DNA from: Dromiciops gliroides
Taxonomy: Eukaryota > Chordata > Mammalia > Microbiotheria > Microbiotheriidae
NCBI RefSeq assembly: GCF_019393635.1
Contig: NC_057861.1
Location: forward strand, 546,192,711-546,256,710
DNA: 64,000 nucleotides
Direction of reading: 5' to 3'
Within the stretch, counting starts at the first letter, position 1, and each line of letters opens with the position of its first letter. Made by a program: the position numbers and the translations under genes. Shown in pieces: positions 30,665-41,099 of this stretch. A model generated the notes under the pieces. The model was not told the origin of the DNA. It made no database searches and was given only the letters and a program-made list of their open reading frames with translations.

Positions 30665-31550
30665 TTAAAAAAATCAAACTCTACAAAATAGAAATGTGTA
30701 GTTCCATGTATAATCCTTTCCTCCTATTCCACATTGTTTATGAAAATGATCATTTTATTTAGTGTTTGTAAAGTTCAAATTTTTTTAAATAAAATGTAAA
30801 ATCTTTAAAAAGTTGCCTCATTTCTCCAAACCTCAATTTTTTATTTGTAAAGTTCGCACTGCCTATTTCAAAGGGTTGTTTTGAGAAAAGCATTTTGCAA
30901 TCTTATATCCTGAAGGAATGTAAGTTATCACCTTATCCTGATAGCAAGAGAAAATGGAAATGATGACAAGAGGCCAAGCTTAAAGCTAAATGTAAAATCA
31001 ACCTTCTGACAAAGAAGACTCCAAGACCAAGTGACGGTGTCTGTGATTGTTTTAAATGCTATCAACTACCTAGCTGGGCAGCCCTTATTGAGTTACCTCT
31101 TGCACTTCAACCATAATATTCATGCAGCTTCCCTCATTCCAAAGTGTCCAGAGAAGAGAGGTATATCTCCTTACTTAGAGCCTTTAAGAGAAGGATGACC
31201 AACCGCTGACTGACAAAGACCCCTATTGGATAGAGATAGGGAATGGATCTATGATTTCATAAATATAGGGAACTCCTGAATGAAGAAATACCTCCCAATA
31301 TAGGTCAACACCTTCTCTGCAGCTTACAGTTAGAGAGAATTACATAAGGCATCAAAAGGTTAAGTAACTCACCCACTATCACATGATTTACATACAATCT
31401 ATATCAGAAGTAGATCTTGAACCCAGGTCTTCTGATTCACATGGCTTGGATGAGATGAAACTCCCCAATTCTATTCCCTTCTAGTAAAATGGAAGACTAC
31501 CAGACCTTACCATCTGCCCTGTGGCTGAACTTGATTTTATCCGTGGTCTC
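30665..31550. other. No gene; diffuse LINE-like and unique DNA
   Basis: 30700-30900 may contain a LINE tail (TTGTAAAGTTCGCACTGCC). The rest is unassigned, apart from an antisense MIR-like piece at 31345-31445 (AGTAACTCACCCACTATCAC, GAACCCAGGTCTTCTG). Confidence 0.4.
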
Positions 31551-31554
31551 TCCC

Positions 31555-31655
31555 AATTAGAACATTAGCTCCTTGTGAACAGGGGCTGTCTTACTTTTTC
31601 TGTTTGTATCTCCAGTGCTTAGCACATAATAAGTTATTAATAAAAGCTTTTATTT
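31555..31655 (+). mobile_element. L2 3'-end relic
   Basis: ACATTAGCTCCTTGTGAAC, GTTTGTATCTCCAGTGCTTA and AATAAGTTATTAATAAAAGC. Confidence 0.65.
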
Positions 31656-31789
31656 TACTAATTTTATTTTATTAATAAATTTCATTTATTAATTTGTTGA
31701 CTTTCCTGGATCCCAGGACAGCTTCTTTCTGCTATGGCAAACTACCTCTTAATCCACATAACTCTGATCCTGATGAGTGGGATGGGAAG

Positions 31790-32290
31790 TACACCCACTG
31801 ACCCCTGTAATAGAGACTCGAGGAGAAAGGAGGCCGAAGCATTGATTTTATTTCTTTCGAAAGAAAGGTGTACCACACTCACTGGGACAACCAGGAGGTG
31901 TGACACACTGAGATTAGAAATCAAGCAGTTTTTATACTTTTTACAGACATCTAATTTGAGCAAAATGCGGTAATTGGGTTCAGCAATAAATCTTTCTCCT
32001 GGGATGATAAGTCTCTCTCCTGGGTCAGAGTGCCCCAACCTCAGGGGTTCAGCCATAGGTTATTTTGCAAAATTTCATGTTTCAGCAACAATTTATCATA
32101 TCTACATAATGTCTCGGTGCAGACCCTATGAAGCAATTTTTAAGTTGATATGCCTATATTTAGAAAGGGGGATAGTAGCTTCCTGTTATTGCCTCTCTCT
32201 AGAGAAAAAAACAGAGAGAGAGAGAGAAATACGGGGCTTTAAGGGGCTTTAAGACTTTGAGATCAGATCACTAGGCCGAAGTGGGGGGCA
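31790..32290 (-). mobile_element. Probable solo LTR, minus strand (boundaries uncertain)
   Basis: On the minus strand a TATA box (complement near 31930-31936) is followed about 85 bp later by AATAAA (complement at 31847-31852), then a pyrimidine-rich end (CTCCTTTCTCCTCGAGTCTC). The spacing is LTR-like. I could not find matching TG...CA ends with a TSD, so this is an inference. Confidence 0.45.
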
Positions 32291-32369
32291 CTTTCCATCT
32301 CAGTGGAGGGTCATATCCATATGTCCCTCTCACTGAGATGCTATCAAGAGCAACAGGTAGGCTTTCTGA

Positions 32370-32600
32370 CCCAACCCACACCTGAATATAAGGATCTCAT
32401 CTTCACACCTGACAAAGGGCCACCCAGCCCTTTGAAGAGCTCCACTGAGGGGGAATCAGCACTACTTCCCGAGGCAGTCCCATCCACTTCTGGATGACTC
32501 TTGCTTGCTAAATTTTTCCTTATGCCAAGCCTAAATTTGCCTCTTTGCTACTTCTGTCCATTCTTCCTAGTTCTGTCCTCTGGATTATGCAAAACAAACT
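32370..32600 (-). mobile_element. CR1/L3-type LINE 3' relic (antisense)
   Basis: CAGCACTACTTCCCGAGGC, CATCCACTTCTGGATGAC, TTTTTCCTTATGCCAAGCC and TAGTTCTGTCCTCTGGA match in antisense the CR1 3' region also seen at 34.4-34.9 kb. Confidence 0.6.
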
Positions 32601-33080
32601 TAACTCAGTTTGTTCTCCTTATTGTTGCCACCATGCCCAAGTATCCCACATACAATGTCACCTGGCTCCGGGCTAAGATAATCATACAGAAAGGTAAGGA
32701 GCAGAGAATTTATTCCTCCCAGGGAAGCAAACAGACCCTCCAGGAAGTGGCCGGGGCTGCCCATGTTCCATTTGCTGGGTTTTGGTTCAAGGAATGAGTC
32801 AGCAGTGCCTCAACCCAGAAATGCTTACAGTGTTGAACTTTATTAAAATCCACATTTAGGCTACAGAGAAGACAAGAACAGCAATCATTTATAAGGACAT
32901 TGATTTTTTAAAGCTTGTTTGTATTTATTATCCCTGTTTCCAAATTAGAGGAAAAGGGGGAGGGGGACATTGCTTTTAGTTTGGGTCTCTCATATATAAA
33001 TAGCTGTATTCACATAAATATATGGATATATTTATATCTATTCTAGTGGTGTGCCTATGTTTATGAACCAAAACTCCATT
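32601..33080. other. No gene recognised
   Basis: 32630-32800 is unassigned; 32880-33060 is AT-rich unique-looking DNA. Confidence 0.35.
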
Positions 33081-33470
33081 TCCCATTCTTCCTGAATGCA
33101 TTCTTCTAATCTGTCTCCCCTAATTAGACTTTCTAAAAAAGCTCCCTCCCTGCAATGAAAGCTCTAAATGCATTAACTGTCCTATTGGCCTCGAAATGCC
33201 AATAGCATTTCCTTTCTGCTGACCACCTCAAGCCAAGATGCTGTTTGTTCCCAGGCTAGGGACCCTTCATGACATAATCTATTGGATGCATTAAGTAATG
33301 CTCTAAAGCAGTAAGAGGTAGGCAAAAAAGTAAAACTTCATCAGTCAGCATCCTAATTAGATCTGCCCAAATTGTGCCTTCTCATCATTAATATCATCCT
33401 TGGTAAGACAGTTTCAGAAGAAAAAAGGAAAACAGCTAAACTCATGCCATCCGAGCCAGCCAGCTCTACA
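33080..33470. promoter_or_regulatory. Candidate conserved non-coding element
   Basis: About 390 bp without any recognisable repeat in an otherwise repeat-dense window. It contains two TAATTAG homeodomain-type cores (33121 and 33354), GGATGCATTAAGTAATGC, AATGCATTAACTG and GCCAATAGCATT. There is no open frame. Composition and motif clustering resemble developmental enhancers, but conservation cannot be tested here. Confidence 0.3.
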
Positions 33471-33839
33471 CTTATCTCCAGCAGCAACAAGCATTGCTGG
33501 GAGAAATCTCATCAACTCTACCAGTGTTTCTGTTACCGAAGGTATCTGTAGTCCCTCCACCCACCATCACTAGCATGGGACCCCCACAGTGCCTTGGCTG
33601 AGTTCCATATCCCCACAAAAATAATGTTCCCAGGATCTAAGCTGAGTGAAGTGGTATGAGATAGTGTAGGTCTAAGGGGCAACTAGGTGGCACCATAGTG
33701 CCCTAGAGCACTGGGCTCAGAATCAAGAAGACTCATCTTCCTGAGTTAAAATCCAGCCTAGCTGTGTGACTGTGGCCAAATAACTTATCCCTATTTGCCT
33801 CAGTTTCCTCATCTGTGCCGCTGATGATGATGATGATAA

Positions 33840-34262
33840 TGTTTGTCCTTCATTCTTTTTTTTTTAATTAATAAAGTATTTTTTTCCCGTTACATGTAAA
33901 GATAGTTCTCAACTTTTGTTTATACAAGCTTTACAATTTCAGATTTTTCTCCCTCCCTCCCTTGTCCTTCATTCTTGAAGAGGACCACGACATTGGGGTG
34001 ATGTTGTGACTTGCACTGAATTGGATTTAAGTGAAGGAGGGGTGTGCAAGGTCACCAACCTCACTTCCTCCTCCAGAGACATCTGGGTCCAGTGGCAAGA
34101 TAGATATCAGGACCACTGGAGATGGCCCCAGATATTTTAGGCAATTGGTGTTAAGTGACTTGCCCAGGGTCACCCAGCTAGTAAGTGTCTGATGTGAGAT
34201 TTGAACTCAGGTCCTCCTGACTCCAGAGCCAGTGCTTTATCTACTGCTCCACCTAGCTGACC
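33840..34262 (+). mobile_element. Composite repeat (unique segment plus antisense CORE SINE), itself interrupted
   Basis: Begins TTGTCCTTCATTCTT and is interrupted by an L1 3' fragment. It continues GAAGAGGACCACGACATTGG, GATGGCCCCAGATATTTTAG and GCAATTGGTGTTAAGTGAC, to CCACCTAGCTGACC. Same junction as at 7.1 and 39.0 kb. Confidence 0.85.
33858..33961 (-). mobile_element. Short L1 3' end with 15-bp TSD
   Basis: 104-bp antisense L1 tail (CGTTACATGTAAAGATAGTT, CAGATTTTTCTCCCTCC) with its T-tract at the left. TSD TTGTCCTTCATTCTT at 33843-33857 and 33962-33976. Confidence 0.9.
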
Positions 34263-34399
34263 CATCTGTAAAATGAACTGGAGTAAAAAAAAAATGAACT
34301 GGAGTAGGAAACAGCAAACCATTCCAGTATCTTTGCTAAGAAGATCCCAAATGGGGTCACAAATAGTCAGACATGACTAAACAAAAACAACAGGTCTAT

Positions 34400-34945
34400 A
34401 GAAACAACAATTCACATAATCATAGGAACTCGGTGTTGAAGGAGAACTTAGAGGCATTTAGTCCAATCCACCTGAGAAAAGATTTGTTCTGCAACATACT
34501 CAAAGAAGAGTTCCAACTTTTATTTGAAGACATCCAGTGAGGGGAAAACCAGCAGTGCCTTCTGATACCCCTTTCCATTTTTGGACAACCCTAATTATTA
34601 GGAAGTCTTTCTATATACCAAATCTTTCCAACTTTCCAACTCCCATGAATTGCTCCTAGTTCTGTCCTCCAGGGCCAAGCAGAGCCAGACTAATCACTCT
34701 TCCACACGACAGTATTTCAGATAATTAAGACTGCTATCATTCTCCCTGTCAGTCCTCTCTTCTTCAGGCTAAATATTCCCACTTCTTCCAACCAGTCCTC
34801 TTCTGGCATTAACTCAAGGCTCTTTACCATGCCTCCTATGAACTATCTCCAGTTCATCAAGGTTCTAATTAAAATATGGTACCCAGAACTAACTCTAGTA
34901 CTCAGATGTGGTCTAAGTAGGGCAGAATACAATGGGACTGAGTAT
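34400..34945 (-). mobile_element. CR1/L3-type LINE 3' region (antisense)
   Basis: TCCATTTTTGGACAACCC, TCTGTCCTCCAGGGCCAAG, GGCTAAATATTCCCACTTC, TGAACTATCTCCAGTTC, GGTACCCAGAACTAACTC and CAGATGTGGTCTAAGTAGGG are in classical antisense CR1 order. Confidence 0.8.
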
Positions 34946-35160
34946 TCATGATGAAACAGGATACACACCTCCTCACAGAGAAGTGCTGGTCTCTGGATAC
35001 AAGATTTAGACATGTTTTTTTGAACATGAATGTAGAAATTTGTTTTGTTTCACTAATGTATGTTTATTATAGTATCTATTTGTTTCTTTCTTTTTCAAGG
35101 GGAAATGGGAAGAATAGAAAATAGATTTTTGTTCATTGAAAAAATAAATAAATCAAAAGA
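34946..35160 (+). mobile_element. L1 LINE 3' end
   Basis: ATGATGAAACAGGATACAC, CACAGAGAAGTGCTGGTC and TGAACATGAATGTAGAAATTTG, then an A-rich tail. A relative of the L1 3' ends at 30.2 and 52.2 kb. Confidence 0.65.
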
Positions 35161-35329
35161 GGGGTAAAAAAACCCCAAAGAAAACAGTGGGATTATCACT
35201 CCTTTAATCCTGGATACTAAGTCTACTCTCCCACCTCCAGCCCCATCCCTGTGCTCTTAAACCAAGCTCTTTTACACAAAATGACAGGTTAGTAAGCATT
35301 TGTGCTATATGCCTCTAGACCAGCTGGCT

Positions 35330-35447
35330 CAGGTGATTGGAACAGATTGCTATCTGTGTGACCTAAGGCAAATCACTTTTTTTCATCTGGAAAAAATGGG
35401 GGTTAGACTAACTGATCTCCAAGGTCCCATCCAGTTCCAGCACTCTT
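35330..35447 (+). mobile_element. MIR relic
   Basis: TGTGTGACCTAAGGCAAATC, GGGGTTAGACTAACTGATC and CCAAGGTCCCATCCAGTTCC are a MIR core and 3' part. Confidence 0.65.
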
Positions 35448-35462
35448 TGGTCATCTGATTCT

Positions 35463-35475
35463 TTTTTTTCTTTTT

Positions 35476-35523
<48 letters not shown>

Positions 35524-35645
35524 TTTTTGGCAGGGCAATGAGGATTAAGTGACTTGCCCAAGGTCACACAGCTAGTAAGTGTCAAGTGTCTGAGGTTGGA
35601 TTTAAACTCAGGTCCTCCTGAATTCAGGGCTGGTGCTTTATCCAC
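35463..35645 (-). mobile_element. 5'-truncated WSINE1-like SINE with (TTTC)n tail and 15-bp TSD
   Basis: Antisense SINE lacking its first ~25 bases. The tail has expanded into (TTTC)n at 35476-35523. TSD TGGTCATCTGATTCT (35448-35462) and TGGTCATCTAATTCT (35646-35660). Confidence 0.92.
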
Positions 35646-36098
35646 TGGTCATCTAATTCTAGTAATAAGACTAATGTCATAGGTCCTGTGTAATATAAGC
35701 TACTTATATTCCAGGCATAAATACCTCAGTTGCCCAGAAATAGACTACTCCAAAGTTTGATCAGTCATCTTGTAAATGAATGCTGCTATTCACAAGAGAG
35801 ACCTAGTGACAGAGTGGACAACTGAGGCCAGATACAATTCCTATCATCTGTAAAAATAACTTAAAGTCATGGGTGGCTTAAAGTCATAGGCTGGGCCAGA
35901 AGCGGCATATCTGTTATAAGGAGGATAGCAATCGTCTGAGCTTGGTGTTAGAAGCAAGTTTAAAATGCAGGTCTCCTAACTCCGGGGCCACCATTCTTCC
36001 CACTAGATCAGGTTCCTTAATTACCATTCTGCCATTTTTTCCCAGTAAAAAAGTAAGATGAAGGTAGGAGAGTTGGTTGACACATTTAAAAATAATGG

Positions 36099-36248
36099 AA
36101 GCAGTTAGGTGGTTCAGTAGATATAGCACCAGCCCTGGAGTCAGGAAGACCTGAGTTCAAATCTGACCTCCATCAGTTACTAGCTGTGTGACCTTGGCAA
36201 GTCACTTAACCTCCATTGCCAAGGAAAGAAGGAAGAAAGGAAGAAAAG
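36099..36248 (+). mobile_element. WSINE1-like SINE with GGAA-type tail and 11-bp TSD
   Basis: SINE with an (AAGG)n-like tail. TSD AAAAATAATGG at 36088-36098 and 36249-36259. Confidence 0.9.
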
Positions 36249-36259
36249 AAAAATAATGG

Positions 36260-36390
36260 CTCACCATTCCTCCTATGGAATGTAAGCCTCTTTTAAGCAA
36301 GAACTATTTTGTTTTCATCTTTGTCCCTCCAGCATCTGGCACAGTGCCCAGTATATAGTAGCCACTTAATAAATGCTTTTTGATAAATCC
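36260..36390 (+). mobile_element. L2 3'-end relic
   Basis: GGAATGTAAGCCTCTTTTAAG, CATCTTTGTCCCTCCAGC, ATCTGGCACAGTGCCC and CACTTAATAAATGC. Confidence 0.75.
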
Positions 36391-36674
36391 TTTATCTCAT
36401 ACCAAGCCTACCTACCATCCAATTCTCAGGACATGGGAGAAAACATAAAGACCTTACAGTGTTTGCTGCTAGAGCAATGGCGCCACCTAGTGTCTGGTTC
36501 TTTCCATCTCAGACTAACTACAAAATACTAACACTGTTTTTAAATGAAGAAAGTTTTATTGTCTACCCACTGTGTGCAAGGTACCCAGCTGGGCACCAAG
36601 GAGACCATAAAAAATGTGTCCTATGCACTCCCCAGTAGTCAAGGAATCAAGATATCTGCATGTCCTTTAGAACA

Positions 36675-36775
36675 TGAAACCAACTAAAAATCCTATGAAA
36701 ACAAATGTTGAAAACTATTGTGGGGTATCCTTATATGTACCTGGAAAATAACAATACTTTTATTTTTTTTAATGA
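36675..36775 (+). mobile_element. L1 LINE terminal fragment
   Basis: AAAATCCTATGAAAACAAAT, GTTGAAAACTA and TATATGTACCTGGAAAATAAC are the extreme L1 3' end seen also at 13.85 and 44.75 kb. Confidence 0.75.
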
Positions 36776-36839
36776 AACCAAGGAAAGAGTAAAGGGCAAA
36801 TATTGTCCTCATTTTCTAAAAGAAAAAGGGTCAGGCTTT

Positions 36840-37003
36840 ATAAGGTCCAGTGCTCTATTCACCGAGCCACCTAGCCATCTTCAAAGTAACAGAGGTTGTG
36901 ACTTTCCCAGGGTCCCACAGTTAGTAAGTATCTAAGGCCATATGAACTCAGGTCTTCTTGAATCCAGGCCAAGCATTCTATCCACTGAACCATCTAGCTG
37001 TCC
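36840..37003 (-). mobile_element. Antisense CORE-SINE relics
   Basis: GTGCTCTATTCACCGAGCC, then GTGACTTTCCCAGGGTCCC, TATGAACTCAGGTCTTC and CTATCCACTGAACCATC. This is a diverged copy with a second partial head. Confidence 0.65.
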
Positions 37004-37364
37004 CTTCTAATGTTCTACATCCTATGTTTTGTTATTCTGTGTCCTGTGACCCTCTTTTCCTCCAGTATCTTTTCAGTAAAGTTCTTAGGGGCTTCTGATA
37101 TCTGAAAGACAAAGGAGGGAACAAGAAAGAGCCAGGCCCTCCTCTCGCTACTCCATAGGCCTGCCTGGCATTGGAGGGAGCAATATTCCCCCTAAAGTCC
37201 CGGTATAATAGCACAGAAGTGTAATTCAGTGGGAAAGGCTTTGGATCTGGAGTCAGGTGATGTGAATTCAAATGTTTTCTCTGCTACTTAATATCTGTGT
37301 GATGTTTAGCAAATCCTTTAGCCTCTCTGATCTGCAGCTTCCCCATCCAGAAGAAATAGCTCAG

Positions 37365-37735
37365 GGCCTACCTTCCTCTTGAAGCCTTCTATGATTCCCT
37401 CCATCCATTTTAGTGTTCTCTCTCTCCTCACACATTCCCAGGGCTCCTTGGTCTCTCCTCTGTCTCCATCACTCCCTGTCCTGTGTCATACTTACAATTG
37501 GTTCTGCTATAATACCTGTTTTGAAAACACAAATTTGTTCCAACTTGTTTGATATATCAGGAAGTCATCTAAGCATAATTTGAGTTTCTCATTTGCTTCT
37601 ACGAAATTTCATCTTTGAGAAACAGGGAGAATGCAGAAAACTGAACCCCTTCACAATAACCCATAAGCTGCAATGCTTCTGACACCCACTTCCACAAGCA
37701 AACTTCAAGTCTTTTTCAAAGGGCCATAGTTATTA
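37365..37735 (+). repeat. Unidentified ~370-bp direct repeat, copy 1
   Basis: Matches 41110-41480 over its whole length in the same orientation: CTTGAAGCCTTCTATGATTC, CATTCCCAGGGCTCCTTG, TCTCATTTGCTTCTACG, TTCATCTTTGAGAAACAG, CTTCACAATAACCCA and AAGCAAACTTCAAGTC. The first ~80 bases may belong to an L2-type 3' region; the rest is not recognised. Confidence 0.85.
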
Positions 37736-37749
37736 TATATATATTCTGA

Positions 37750-37809
37750 TGCACTTAAGAATTGTGGTCAGAGGAAGACTGGTCTACACCCATGAATTCC
37801 AGCTCCCTC
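37750..37809 (+). repeat. 60-bp arm of a 1.1-kb-spaced inverted repeat
   Basis: Reverse complement of 38919-38977 with only about five differences (roughly 92% identical). Core: GAATTGTGGTCAGAGGAAGA. Confidence 0.9.
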
Positions 37810-38165
37810 CTTTACTTTTTTGCCACGGCTCATCTTCTGAACTGGTGACCCTCCGATCTGTAGCTATTAACTTTGCCAGCCTGGCTGGTGAGACAAAGAC
37901 TGAGTGGCAACCAGAGGCTGAGAACTCTGCCACTATTTATTATAGTATTTATGTACTTCTTAACCATTTAACAGATATAAATCTGTCCTACCATTTTTAT
38001 TAGGTTCCTTTTTATAATGTGTTACTGATGAAGTTTTTAAGTATTATGCCCTTATTCCCATTTTCCCCATAAGTTGTATGGTTATTATACATTTTTGCAT
38101 GATACGGTGATTTTTCAAAATGTATATATTAAGTTACATCAGAACTCCCTGTATCTGTGTTCATG
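37810..38165. other. No gene recognised
   Basis: 37749-38003 is open on the plus strand, but begins inside the inverted-repeat arm and shows no domain. 38000-38160 is AT-rich. Confidence 0.4.
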
Positions 38166-38169
38166 ACAC

Positions 38170-38570
38170 AGCAAGGTAGCTGTATCACAGTGGATAGAGC
38201 GTTGGGCCTGGAAGATCTGACTTCAAATCTGGCCTCAGGGGCAGCTAGGTGGCACAGTGGATAAAGCACCCACCCTGGAGTCAGGAGGATCTGAGTTCAA
38301 ATCCAACCTCAGACACTTGACACTTACTAGCCGTGTGACCCTGGGCAAGTCACTTAATCCCAACTGCCTCACCAAAAAAAAAAATCTGGCCTCAGACACT
38401 TGCTAATTGTATGATCCTGGGTAAGTTACCTAACCTCTGTTTGACTCAGTTTCTTCAACTGTAAAATGGGAGTAATAATAGTACCTACCTCTCATGATTG
38501 TTGTAAGGATCAAATAAGATAATATTTGTTAAGAAAAAAATCACTTAGTACAGTGCCTGGCACAATTGCT
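38170..38570 (+). mobile_element. MIR/THER1-type relic split by a WSINE1-like SINE
   Basis: Host head CAGTGGATAGAGCGTTGGGC to AAATCTGGCCTCAG. SINE at 38239-38381 with the perfect 14-bp TSD AAATCTGGCCTCAG (38225-38238, 38382-38395). The host resumes GTATGATCCTGGGTAAGTTA, ATTGTTGTAAGGATC and CAGTGCCTGGCAC. Confidence 0.93.
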
Positions 38571-38574
38571 ATTC

Positions 38575-38810
38575 CATCATTTTTCAGTGATTATCTGATT
38601 CTTCATGACCCCATTTGGGGTTTTCTCGGCAAAGATACTAGAGTGATTTGCCATTGCTTTCTCTAGCTTATTTTACAGAAGAGGAAACTGAGGGTTACCC
38701 AGGGTCACACAACTGGAAAGTGTCTGAGACCAGATTTGAACTCGGGAAGATGAGTCATCCTGACTCCAGGCCTGTCACTATATCCACTGAGCCACCTAGC
38801 TGCCCCAGTT
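38575..38810 (-). mobile_element. MAR1-type SINE
   Basis: Antisense MAR1: TTCAGTGATTATCTGATTC, GGGTTTTCTCGGCAAAG, GAGGAAACTGAGGGTTACC and CCACCTAGCTGCCCC. Confidence 0.88.
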
Positions 38811-38850
38811 CCCTTTGCTATTTTTCCTTAATCTTATTTAGGACCTTTCT

Positions 38851-38977
38851 ACAAGCAAACTTCAGGTCTTTTTCAGAGGGTCACAATGCCAGAATATGGA
38901 ACCTGGCAAAAGACAAAAGAGGGAGTTGGAATACATGGGTGTGGACCAGTCTTCTTCTGACCACAATTCTTAGTGCA
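38851..38977. repeat. Partial direct-repeat copy plus inverted-repeat arm
   Basis: 38851-38880 (ACAAGCAAACTTCAGGTC...) repeats the end of the unidentified 37.4-kb repeat in direct orientation. 38919-38977 is the inverted copy of 37750-37809. A purine-rich spacer separates them. Confidence 0.85.
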
Positions 38978-39039
38978 CCAGAAACACACACATATGTACA
39001 TGCATACATGTGTGCATGCAGACATACATGCATACATGT

Positions 39040-39282
39040 GTTTGTCCTTCATTCTCAAAGAGGACTGTGACATCAGGGCAATGCCATGACTTGTGCTGTA
39101 TTGGATTTAAGTAAGGGAGAGCTGTGCAGTCACCAACTTCATTCTTTCTTCCAGAGCCATCTGGGTCGAGTGGCAAAATATGTATCAAGATGACTGGAGA
39201 TGGTCCCAATGTTTAAGGCAGTTGGGGTTAAGTGACTTGCCCAAGGTCACACAGCTAGTAAGTATGTCTGAGGTGAGTTGTT
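39040..39282 (+). mobile_element. Composite repeat (unique segment plus antisense CORE SINE), 3'-truncated
   Basis: TTTGTCCTTCATTCTCAAAG, TCAGGGCAATGCCATGAC, TGACTGGAGATGGTCCC, then GCAGTTGGGGTTAAGTGAC and CAGCTAGTAAGTATGTCTG. It is cut off inside the antisense SINE. Confidence 0.8.
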
Positions 39283-39368
39283 TTTTTTTAATTGAACTCC
39301 AAATTCAGTCCCTCCCTTCCTTCACTCCTTCCTTCCAGAGACAGTAAGCCATTTGACATAGGTTATGT
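39283..39368 (-). mobile_element. L1 LINE 3' fragment
   Basis: A T-rich run, CCAAATTCAGTCCCTCCC and CAGTAAGCCATTTGACATAG resemble the antisense L1 3' terminus. Confidence 0.55.
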
Positions 39369-39430
39369 ATGGGTAGCTAGGTGACTCAGTGAATAAAGCA
39401 CTACCTCTGAAGTCAGGAGGACCTGAGCAT
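39369..39430 (+). mobile_element. CORE-SINE head fragment
   Basis: GGGTAGCTAGGTGACTCAG and GAAGTCAGGAGGACCTGAG are a diverged 5' SINE piece. Confidence 0.6.
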
Positions 39431-39716
39431 AAGTTGCAAATACCCTCAGAAAGGCAAGTAAGAATGAGCTTAAGGGAATAGAAAGGAAGGAAAAGCAGAG
39501 AGCTCCCCCAAGCTGAATTAGAGAAAACTGCAGCAACAAGAGAGAAGAGAAAAGAGAATGAGGCCATGCTTGCTTGTGTCTTCCATGTCCACAACTCTGA
39601 AAAGTTTCCCTTGTGTGCTGCCACCTCCTGGTAGTAACTAGAGGTCTATACTACCCATCAGCCTTCCAGTCTGTTGAGGATTCTGTACAATGTATATATT
39701 TTTTAAAGGCTTCTGG

Positions 39717-39880
39717 GGGGCAGCTAGGTGGCACCGTGGATAAAGCACCGGCCCTGGATTCAGGAGGACCTGAGTTCAAATCCGGCCTCAGCCACTTAAC
39801 ACTTACTAGCTGTGTGACCCTGGGCAAGTCACTTAACCCCAATTGCCTCACCAAAAAAAAAGAGAGAGAGAGAGAAAAAA
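39717..39880 (+). mobile_element. WSINE1-like SINE
   Basis: Complete, little-diverged SINE with an A/AG tail. The flanks share CTTCTGG (39710-39716; 39884-39890). Confidence 0.92.
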
Positions 39881-40089
39881 AGTCTTCTGGAAAAGAAAAA
39901 TTTGTCTTTCCTTAGTCACTTACGGCAATACTTAACCATGATCCAAGATGACACTCTTGAATCTGACAGTTACATGGGCTAATTTCTTATTTTTAATCCC
40001 CATTTTTTAGTTAAATGTTTAAAAGCCGAAAGAACTTCCTGGGCTAGTCTTTGGATGTTTCATGCTTACAAAACTGTTCTATTTTCTAA

Positions 40090-40330
40090 CAATTTAATAG
40101 CTAATATTTATGTAGCACTTACTTACATTTTACAAAGCACTTTACATACATTATCTCATCCAATCCTCTGAAGAAGGGGCTATTATTATTCTCATTTGAC
40201 AAATGAGGAAATTGTGTCTCAGAGAAGTGACTTAGACATGGTCGCACAGCTAGTAATTGTCTAAAGGAGGATTCAAATTCAGGTATTTCTGACAGTATGT
40301 CTGTTAGACTATTCACTCTATCAATTAGCT
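40090..40330 (-). mobile_element. Antisense MIR relic
   Basis: CAAAGCACTTTACATACATT, ATCTCATCCAATCCTCTG, ACAAATGAGGAAATTGTG, GTCGCACAGCTAGTAATTG and GGATTCAAATTCAGGTA. Confidence 0.75.
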
Positions 40331-40349
40331 GTATTCGGACTAAATAGGA

Positions 40350-40620
40350 GGTAACCTCAGCTAGCAGCCAGGGAGGGCTTCATGTAGAAGGTGCGGTTTG
40401 AGCTGAATATTAAAGGAAGCCAAGCAAACTAAAGGCAGAGGTGACGTGAGGTCTGGGAGACAGCCAATGCAAAGGGAGATGGGATGTCATATGTTAGGAA
40501 CAAGTAGGCCTCTGTAGCTGACTGGTAGAGAGTGTGTGGAGGGTCAAATGAGTTGACACTGGTAAAGTGCTTTGCAAATCTGAAAACTATATGAATGCTA
40601 GCCATTATCATTAATTTTTA
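40350..40620 (-). mobile_element. Probable antisense L2-like relic
   Basis: AGGGAGGGCTTCATGTAGAAG and GGTTTGAGCTGAATATTAAAGG match the ancient L2-associated antisense phrase; MIR-like GTGCTTTGCAAATCTG follows. Confidence 0.5.
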
Positions 40621-40835
40621 TTCTGTGTGTATATGTACTTATATATTTTATGTATATTCATATATACAATCTATAAATATATGTACTCAACTAACCTCAT
40701 CCATATATACATGTATGTACATAGATGTATGTATTATATGTGGAATATGTGTGAATTTTTGTCTATAATTTATATTATATTTAAATGTACATATAAACAT
40801 ATACTTCTATATGTAAGTATATATTTCATATTCAT
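40621..40835. repeat. AT-rich (TATA/TACA) low-complexity tract
   Basis: Irregular TATATA, ACATATA and TGTATG motifs. The 78-codon open frame is a translation of this tract. Confidence 0.75.
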
Positions 40836-40839
40836 GTTT

Positions 40840-41075
40840 TTCAGCTGTTTCCATCATGTCTGACTCTTCGTGACCCCATTTAGGGTTTTCTTGGCAAAGA
40901 TATTGGAGTAGGTTGCCATTTCCTTCTCCAGATCATTTTACAGATAAGGAAACTGAGGCAAAATGGGTTGCCATGGGCCACACAGCTAGTAAGCATCTGA
41001 GAACATATTTAAACTCAGGGAAGAGACTCTGGCCCAGCACTCTGTGCACTATAGCTCCATCTAGCTGCTTTCTTC
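40840..41075 (-). mobile_element. MAR1-type SINE
   Basis: Antisense MAR1: CATCATGTCTGACTCTTCG, GGTTTTCTTGGCAAAGATA, GATAAGGAAACTGAGGC and CTCCATCTAGCTGC. Confidence 0.88.
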
Positions 41076-41099
41076 ATTACTGTTTTTCCAAAGTTGTCC

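Larger units (their letters stand above)
33675..34390 (+). mobile_element. MAR1-type SINE split by a composite repeat
   Basis: The left part (GGGGCAACTAGGTGGCACC to CAGTTTCCTCATCTGT) ends near 33818. The right part resumes at about 34263 (CATCTGTAAAATGAACTGG) and ends GACTAAACAAAAACAACAGG. The right part carries a short duplication of ATGAACTGGAGTA. Confidence 0.85.
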
